DNA of 64,000 nucleotides from a bacterium (GTDB lineage: Bacteria; Desulfobacterota; Binatia; HRBIN30; CADEER01), in contig JAHBUY010000009.1 in NCBI GenBank assembly GCA_019637795.1, forward strand, positions 62,001-126,000, written 5' to 3'. This document shows, piece after piece, positions 55,463 through 64,000 of this stretch. Position 1 is the stretch's first letter; every line of letters starts with the position of its first letter. Position numbers and translations under genes: made by a program. The notes below the pieces were generated by a model. That model searched no databases and was not told the origin of the DNA. It was given only the letters and a program-made list of their open reading frames with translations.

Positions 55463-55908
55463 TCACGCGCGCAGCGGGTTGTGCACCTCGATGCCGGCGA
55501 ACTGCAGAAAGTCGACGTCGGTGGTGTAGATGCGCCGGACGCCGTGCTCGCGCATCAGGACGACGGTGCGGACGTCGAAGAAGAGCTTGCCGCTCGGATG
55601 GACCAGGTCGTCGAGAACGGCGTCCGGGGTCGTCCAGTGGTCCGGCCCGGCCTGCAGCCGGTGCAGATGCGCCACCGCCAGCAGCGGGCGCACGAAGGCC
55701 AGCGCCTCGCGCCACGTCAACGGGGTCGGGAAACCTCGGGATGGGTGCTGACGCGCAGGAGCTCGTAGACGATGCCGTCGGTGAGGTGCCAGGAATCGCC
55801 CGTCCGGCCGACCTGAGCGAGAAAGGCCCGCGCCGCCGCGTGCTCGGCGCTGTCCCGATTGGCGGCGTAGAGCAGCAGGTCGGTGTCGATGCCCCCCGCC
55901 CGACGATC
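55463..55908 (-). pseudogene. Decayed VapC-type PIN toxin
   Basis: PIN-domain pieces occur in order but different frames: GIDTDLLLYAANRDSAEHAAARAFLA... YELLRVSTHPEV near the 5' end, then in another frame TPLTWREALAFVRPLL... RTVVLMREHGVRRIYTTDVDFLQFAGIEVHNPL (written in two parts). The joins fall near a GGGCGGGGGGC run (start region) and near TTTCCCGACCCCG. In a normal PIN toxin these fragments are one polypeptide with the conserved acidic residues, cleaving RNA. Here frameshifts should stop that. Only the 85-residue 3' part remains an ORF. It directly follows the antitoxin remnant. Confidence 0.75.
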
Positions 55909-56136
55909 AGGAATCGATCAACGCCTCGAGCGCATTGCGGTCGCCGAGATTCACCCCGGACGACCGATCGCGCAGCTCGGCAGGACCAACTCCGGACCGC
56001 GGCGCTGCCGGCGCCGCTGCAGGCCCTCGGCCAGCAGCTCGTTCACCACCTCGGACAATTGGCGCCCCTCGCGCCGCGCCGGTTCGCGCACCCCCGCCAT
56101 GCAGCCGTCCTCGAGCACCAGCGTCGTCCGCTTCAT
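55907..56136 (-). pseudogene. Frameshifted VapB-type ribbon-helix-helix antitoxin
   Basis: ATG 56136 opens MKRTTLVLEDGCMAGVREPA and continues RREGRQLSEVVNELLAEGLQ, a typical VapB N-terminus (ribbon-helix-helix). The frame stops at 55951 after PSCAIGRPG. The expected C-terminal tail, VNLGDRNALEALIDS, occurs immediately after in a neighbouring frame, so one base appears lost at the CCGGGGTG run (around 55952-55958). The intact gene would have overlapped the toxin start, as in VapBC operons. A truncated 61-aa antitoxin could still bind DNA. Confidence 0.75.
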
Positions 56137-56246
56137 GCACCTGGGCGTACCGAGGCAGCGGACCTACGTCCAGACGCCGCGCGGCACGGAACCGTTGTTT
56201 TCCTCCTGCCTTCCGTACTAGGCGTCGCCGCAGGGGGAGACGGCGC

Positions 56247-59912
<3,666 letters not shown>

Positions 59913-59930
59913 GAGGCCGCGGATCCGCCG

Positions 59931-59971
59931 CCGCGGGAGCGCCGCCCATCGCCAGGGCGGCGCTGCCGCGG
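59931..59971 (+). terminator. Strong hairpin after the cytochrome fusion gene
   Basis: Arms 59931-59947 and 59955-59971 pair as CCGCGG, a G/G mismatch, then AGCGCCGCCC/GGGCGGCGCT, around a 7-nt loop. It lies 19 bp after the stop. A T-tract is absent. A second inverted repeat, GAGCGGCCGA (60100-60109) and TCGGCCGCTC (60135-60144), lies further on in the 340-bp gap to the next gene. No gene is seen in that gap. Confidence 0.65.
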
Positions 59972-60251
59972 CGAAGTGCGTGGACGTGATCCGGAACCTG
60001 GCGAAGCTCCGGGGCATCCGCACGCGGCCAGTTTCGCGGCACGGCGGCGCGCGCGAACGCACGCGGCGGTGAGCGGGCGCGCGCCGGCGCGGCGATCATG
60101 AGCGGCCGATGAAAGGTGGGCTTGCTCCAATCGCTCGGCCGCTCGTAGATGTCGGACACCGCCTCGCGGCCGGGGTCCGGCGCTCGCCACGCGTTCACCG
60201 GCGGGCGGAGGTTCCTCGCGGGCGGTGCCAGCCAGGGGGGATCCGATCGGC

Positions 60252-62612
60252 ATGCATCCGCTTCGTCTCGTCGTCATGGGTGCGCTCGCTGTCGCGCTCG
60301 GCGCGCGTCCGGCCGACGCCGGTCCCTTCACCGCCAAGGGCACCCAGCCGGGGCTCGCGCACCCGATCCTGGCGAGCAGCGCGTGCACGACCTGTCACGG
60401 CAACTACGACTCGGTGCACGACATCGAGCCCGGACCGACCTGGCAGGGATCGCTGATGGCGCAATCGGCGCGCGATCCGCTCTTCTGGGCATCGCTCGAC
60501 GTCGCCAACCACGACGTGCCCGGCATCGGCGACTTCTGCCTGCGCTGCCACGCGCCCGCCGCCTGGCTCGCCGGCCGCTCCGAGCCGCCCGGCGGCTCGA
60601 CCGACGGCTGCGGGCTCCTCGGCCCCATCGACCAGCCGGGCGGCGACTTCGACGGCGTCTCCTGCCACACCTGCCACCGCCTGCAGCCCAACCCGGCGCC
60701 GCCCCCCGGACAGGATCCGATCTACCTCGAGAACGGACAGCTCTGGCTGGACGACGGCACCTGCGACGGCCAGGGCGAGCCGTGTCGCTACGGGCCCTAC
60801 GACTATGCGGCCGGCGGCCTCGCCGCGGCGCCGCACGTGTGGGAATACTCGCCCTACCTCCAGTCGGCGGACCTGTGCGGCGCCTGTCACAACGTCACCA
60901 ATCCGGCGCTCGACCTGGTGGTCGACGGCGCTGACACCGGCATCCGCTTCCCCATCGAGCGCACGCACCGCGAGTGGGAGCAGTCCGCCTACGGGTTCCC
61001 GGGCGGCGTGCCGACCGCCGAGTTCCGGAGCTGCCAGGGGTGCCACATGCCGGACGCGTTGGTCGACCCGGCGTACGCGTCGATCTTCCAGCTCAACAAC
61101 CACACCGGCGACATGGGTATCCACGCCTTCGCCGGCGGCAACGCCTGGGTGCCGCGGGTGCTGCGCGACGAATATCCGGGCCTCGGCATCGGCGTCAGCC
61201 TCGACAACGGCGCCGCGGCGGCGCGCGCCATGCTCGCCAGCGCCGCGACGGTGGCGGTGCGGGCGGGCGACGCGCTGCGCCCGGGACACGACCTGGCGGT
61301 CCAGGTCACGGTCACCAACCGCAGCGGGCACAAGCTGCCGACCGGCTATCCCGAGGGTCGCCGCATGTGGCTGCACGTCGAGGCGCGCGACGGCAACGGC
61401 GCGCGCCTCTTCGAGAGCGGCGCCTACGATGCCGCGACCGGGGTGCTGACCCGCGACGCCCAGATCAAGGCGTACGAAGCGAAGCAGGGGATCTGGAACG
61501 CCGGCACGCAGACCTGCGACACCGACGACGGCGGGCGCGATCTCTTCCACTTCGCGCGCAACGACTGCGTCGCGCTCGACAACCGCATCCCGCCCAAGGG
61601 GTTCACCGGCGGCAGCAACCTCGAGACGCGGCCGGTCGGCTATGCCTACGACGAGGTGGCGCCGGGCGTCCTCGCCAACGTCGACCTCACCGACTACGCG
61701 ATTCCGATCCCGCCCGACGTCGTCGCCCCGGTCACGGTCACGGCGACGCTGCGATACCAGACGACCAGCAAGGAGTACGTCGACTTCCTGCTCGACGAGG
61801 CGACCGCGTACGCCTTCCCCGACGACTGCATCGCGCGCAGCGGCGGCCTGCCCGGCAGGTCGCGCGCCGCCGTGCTGCACGACATGTGGCAGACGCACGG
61901 CCGCGCCGCGCCGGAGACCATCGCCAGCGCCAGCGCCGTCGTCGCCGCCAGCGACGCCTTCCTGTGCGCCAGGAGCGCGGTGACCGCGAAGAGCCCGCGC
62001 TTCACGCCGATCAGCGCGCTGACGCTCACCGATGCCTTCGGCGGCGGGACGGCGGACGCGAAGAAACTCGCCAACCTCTGCGCACCGGCCGACGTCGGGG
62101 CCGGCATCCTCGATCCGTCCACCTACCTGACCGCCTTCAAGCTGAAGGGCGCCATCGGCGCGCCGCAGGTCGGGCTGCACGTGCGCGACCGTCTCGGCAC
62201 GTTGACGGTCGATACCCGGCAGCCATCCCTGCTGCTGACGCCCACCGCGCTCGGCGCCGTGCCGCCGCCGTCGGGCACCACCGCGATCGACGACTTCGCC
62301 TGCTACAGGACACGACCGGCGAAGCACGCACCGAAGCTCCCGGCAGGGCTGCGGGTGGCGGTGTCGTCGCCGTTCGCTCCCGACCGGGCGTTGGCGCTGA
62401 AGGCGCTGCGCCTGCTGTGCGTCGCCGTCGATCGCGGCAGCGGTCGCCAGAACCCGGCCGCCGCCCTCACCTGTTATGCCGCCCGCCCGGCCGCCGGCGC
62501 GCCGGCGATGACGCCCGTGGCGGCGCAAGCGATCGCCAGCGCGCTCGCCGCGCTGACCGTCGACGCGACGGCGGACGCGCTGCTCTGCCTGCCGGCGACC
62601 ATCGCGCCGTGA
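60252..62612 (+). CDS. Secreted pentaheme cytochrome c-like protein
   Basis: 786 aa from ATG 60252, with a CAGGGGGGA site and a signal peptide (LRLVVMGALAVALGARPADA). Five CxxCH heme motifs are visible: CTTCH (C45), CLRCH (C96), CHTCH (C138), CGACH (C209) and CQGCH (C261). The segment after them is beta-rich (LAVQVTVTNRSGHKLPTGYPEGRRMW), resembling cytochrome c554/NrfA-like multiheme families. The C-terminus (about 580-786) carries two related domains (LTDAFGGGTADAKKLANLC and DDFACYRTRPAKHAPKLPAG). Probable electron-transfer or reductase component outside the cytoplasm; the acceptor is unknown. Same strand as the propeller cytochrome and the dockerin-like protein, so a co-regulated secreted group is likely. 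Confidence 0.87.
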   Translation: MHPLRLVVMGALAVALGARPADAGPFTAKGTQPGLAHPILASSACTTCHGNYDSVHDIEPGPTWQGSLMAQSARDPLFWASLDVANHDVPGIGDFCLRCHAPAAWLAGRSEPPGGSTDGCGLLGPIDQPGGDFDGVSCHTCHRLQPNPAPPPGQDPIYLENGQLWLDDGTCDGQGEPCRYGPYDYAAGGLAAAPHVWEYSPYLQSADLCGACHNVTNPALDLVVDGADTGIRFPIERTHREWEQSAYGFPGGVPTAEFRSCQGCHMPDALVDPAYASIFQLNNHTGDMGIHAFAGGNAWVPRVLRDEYPGLGIGVSLDNGAAAARAMLASAATVAVRAGDALRPGHDLAVQVTVTNRSGHKLPTGYPEGRRMWLHVEARDGNGARLFESGAYDAATGVLTRDAQIKAYEAKQGIWNAGTQTCDTDDGGRDLFHFARNDCVALDNRIPPKGFTGGSNLETRPVGYAYDEVAPGVLANVDLTDYAIPIPPDVVAPVTVTATLRYQTTSKEYVDFLLDEATAYAFPDDCIARSGGLPGRSRAAVLHDMWQTHGRAAPETIASASAVVAASDAFLCARSAVTAKSPRFTPISALTLTDAFGGGTADAKKLANLCAPADVGAGILDPSTYLTAFKLKGAIGAPQVGLHVRDRLGTLTVDTRQPSLLLTPTALGAVPPPSGTTAIDDFACYRTRPAKHAPKLPAGLRVAVSSPFAPDRALALKALRLLCVAVDRGSGRQNPAAALTCYAARPAAGAPAMTPVAAQAIASALAALTVDATADALLCLPATIAP

Positions 62613-62946
62613 GTGCCCCTGGCGTCACGGGCGGCAGCCCTGCAGGGCGTCGCCGAGAGCGCGCCGTCCGGGCCGGTGATGTCGACCGGCGCGGCGCGAT
62701 CGACCGCGATCCGCGCCCCAACGCGCGCGGCGCCGGCTCCGCCATCGACCGGGCCGCCGCCGGTTTCGCCGACCCTTCGACCGATCGCACGGCGCCTCGA
62801 TTTCCGATCGGTGGGATTGACGCGCCACTCGCCCCCGCTTCGTTCGCATACGCCCCCGCGGCACGCCTCCTGCTCCACCGCGATGTGACGCAGGCGCGTT
62901 CGCCGCGCCCTCGGCGAGCGCCAGCCGCCCTGGATCGGAGGATGAG
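62613..62946. other. Intergenic region without a recognised gene
   Basis: About 330 bp with no ORF having a start and plausible composition. The only structure seen is a perfect 12-bp palindrome, GCCCTGCAGGGC (62637-62648), near the upstream stop. Nothing else was found. Confidence 0.5.
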
Positions 62947-63702
62947 ATGGTGTTCACGCGAAGCGCGTGCCTGGCAGCGGTCGCCCTGCTGCTCGTCGCA
63001 ACGACCGGCGGGCGGACGGCGGCGGTGGTGTGCGTCGCCGACTGCAACGACGACGGCGCGGTGCTGATCAACGAGCTGGTCGCCGCCGTCAACGTCGCCC
63101 TCGGCGGTGCCCTGAGCGCCTGCCCGGGAGCCGACGCCAACGGCGATGGGCAGGTGACGATCAACGAGCTGGTCAACGCGGTCAGTGACGCGCTCTACGG
63201 CTGCGGAGTGACGCCGCCGACGCCAGCCGCGACGCCCACGCCGACCGCCACCGTCAGCCCGACCGCGTCGCCCAGCCCGTCGCCGACGCCGACCATCGGC
63301 GTCGACGTCTCCGGTCACTGGCGCTCCGACCAGGCGCAGTTGCAGTCGTCGACCTGCGTCAAGGCCGTCACCGACGCCGTGCGCGCCGCGATCCGCAACG
63401 GCAATTTCAATTGCGACTACGCGGTCGTGCAGCGCGGGGCGAGCGCCGACGTCACCGAGACCTGCAAGGGCGAGACGATGGCCTTCACCGTCGCCGTCGC
63501 GCCCGACGGCACGATCGCGTACGTCTTCCAGGAATCGGACAGTGCCAACGGCTGCGACGTCACCGTCAGCACGATGGTGGTCGCGCCCCTGGCGCAGAGC
63601 CCGACCACGATCACCGGCACCTACGACTTCGCCTTCGAGCCGTCCTGCGGCCTCGCCGCCTGCCGCCTGGTCGTCAGCGGCCGACTGCGCCGCATCCCGT
63701 AG
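62947..63702 (+). CDS. Secreted protein with duplicated dockerin-like calcium motifs
   Basis: 251 aa from ATG 62947. The signal peptide (RSACLAAVALLLVATTGGRT) precedes two EF-hand-like units, ADCNDDGAVLINELVAAVNV and ADANGDGQVTINELVNAVSD, separated by GGALSACPG. A Thr/Pro linker (TPTPTATVSPTASPSPSPTP) leads to a C-terminal beta domain (VDVSGHWRSDQAQLQSSTC... GTYDFAFEPSCGLAACRL) with several Cys. The double motif is the dockerin type I arrangement, but no cohesin is seen in the window. It probably binds calcium and is exported. Same strand as the two cytochrome genes. Confidence 0.82.
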   Translation: MVFTRSACLAAVALLLVATTGGRTAAVVCVADCNDDGAVLINELVAAVNVALGGALSACPGADANGDGQVTINELVNAVSDALYGCGVTPPTPAATPTPTATVSPTASPSPSPTPTIGVDVSGHWRSDQAQLQSSTCVKAVTDAVRAAIRNGNFNCDYAVVQRGASADVTETCKGETMAFTVAVAPDGTIAYVFQESDSANGCDVTVSTMVVAPLAQSPTTITGTYDFAFEPSCGLAACRLVVSGRLRRIP

Positions 63703-63793
63703 CGGCGCCGCGGCGTCGGCCATCCGGACGGCCGGCTCCGCGTGGACCGGGGGATCTTTGACCATCGCGAAGCGCTCGCCTACCATCCGCGGC

Positions 63794-64000
63794 GTGCTCA
63801 CCGTTGCGCAGGCCTGCGATGCGGCGCGGAAGGCCGTGGCCGCGGCGGATACCGACCGATTCCGCGCCATGACGCCGGAGGCTCGCCTGCAGCTCTTCGT
63901 CGAGCTCTGCGACCTGACCGACTCGATCGTCGACGGGCGTCCGAACAGCGCCCTGCTGCGCGCCCCGACTGGCAGAACGCCGGAATCCGAGGCCCTCTGG
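63794..64000 (+). CDS. Small protein of unknown function, cut by the window end
   Basis: An open frame begins at GTG 63794 (VLTVAQACDAARKAV) or ATG 63869 (MTPEARLQLFVELCDLTDSI) and runs to the last base. TTG 63758 is also possible. The sequence DLTDSIVDGRPNSALLRAPT with a regular helix pattern looks coding. I do not recognise the family and the C-terminus is missing. Confidence 0.5.
   Translation, partial: MLTVAQACDAARKAVAAADTDRFRAMTPEARLQLFVELCDLTDSIVDGRPNSALLRAPTGRTPESEALW

Overview
The window is a contiguous stretch of a very GC-rich bacterial chromosome, with long spurious ORFs in every frame because stop codons are rare. Coding content is single-copy housekeeping, lipid/aldehyde metabolism, signalling and secreted proteins. 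There is no prophage, plasmid module, rRNA, tRNA or CRISPR. Several secreted proteins carry dockerin/EF-hand-like motifs (C-N-D-D-G...INELV...VNVALGG), thrombospondin-3-like Asp-rich repeats, Thr/Pro linkers, and Cys-poor C-terminal domains that I associate with Binatota ('Candidatus Binatia') and related deltaproteobacterial metagenome genomes. The lineage is an inference from style and content, not from a marker gene.

Layout. 1-10.3 kb: 5'-truncated ABC1/UbiB kinase, a large orphan multi-pass membrane protein, helicase HrpB (reverse), an alkylsulfatase-like metallo-beta-lactamase protein and a class III alcohol (formaldehyde) dehydrogenase. 10.3-13.5 kb: a palindromic intergenic element, an OmpR-type two-component pair (reverse) and two small membrane proteins. 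13.6-17.5 kb: an SMP-30 lactonase and a pair of acyl-CoA dehydrogenases. 17.5-26 kb: secreted repeat protein and small secreted protein, an HWE-type kinase/response-regulator pair, nitronate monooxygenase, and a PQQ-like propeller protein ending in a dockerin-like module. 26-33 kb: ion channel, RND efflux pump with its adaptor, SulP transporter. 33-39.4 kb: aldehyde dehydrogenase, two convergent sensor kinases, Hsp20. 39.5-46.5 kb: AHL-lactonase-like hydrolase, zinc dehydrogenase, tandem intergenic repeats, HisI-like protein, a tandem pair of membrane-associated GTPases, and a REP/RAYT locus (Y1 transposase bracketed by perfect REP copies). 46.5-52.5 kb: D-aminoacylase, Cys-cluster protein, SCP-x-like thiolase, and a thymidine/AMP phosphorylase beside a PRPP-synthetase homologue. 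52.6-64 kb: beta-barrel protein, class III cyclase fusion, a decayed VapBC locus, two large secreted c-type cytochrome proteins, a small dockerin-like protein, and a gene running off the end.

The acyl-CoA dehydrogenase pair, thiolase, aldehyde dehydrogenases, nitronate monooxygenase and FrmA together suggest a heterotroph degrading lipids, sterol-like or C1-releasing compounds. The secreted c-type cytochromes indicate periplasmic or extracellular redox chemistry. The loci most worth a second look are the tandem GTPase pair, the REP/RAYT element, the HisI-like protein with a replaced metal-binding motif, the phosphorylase/PRPP-synthetase pair, and the frameshifted VapBC remnant. I found no clear-cut new defence system.
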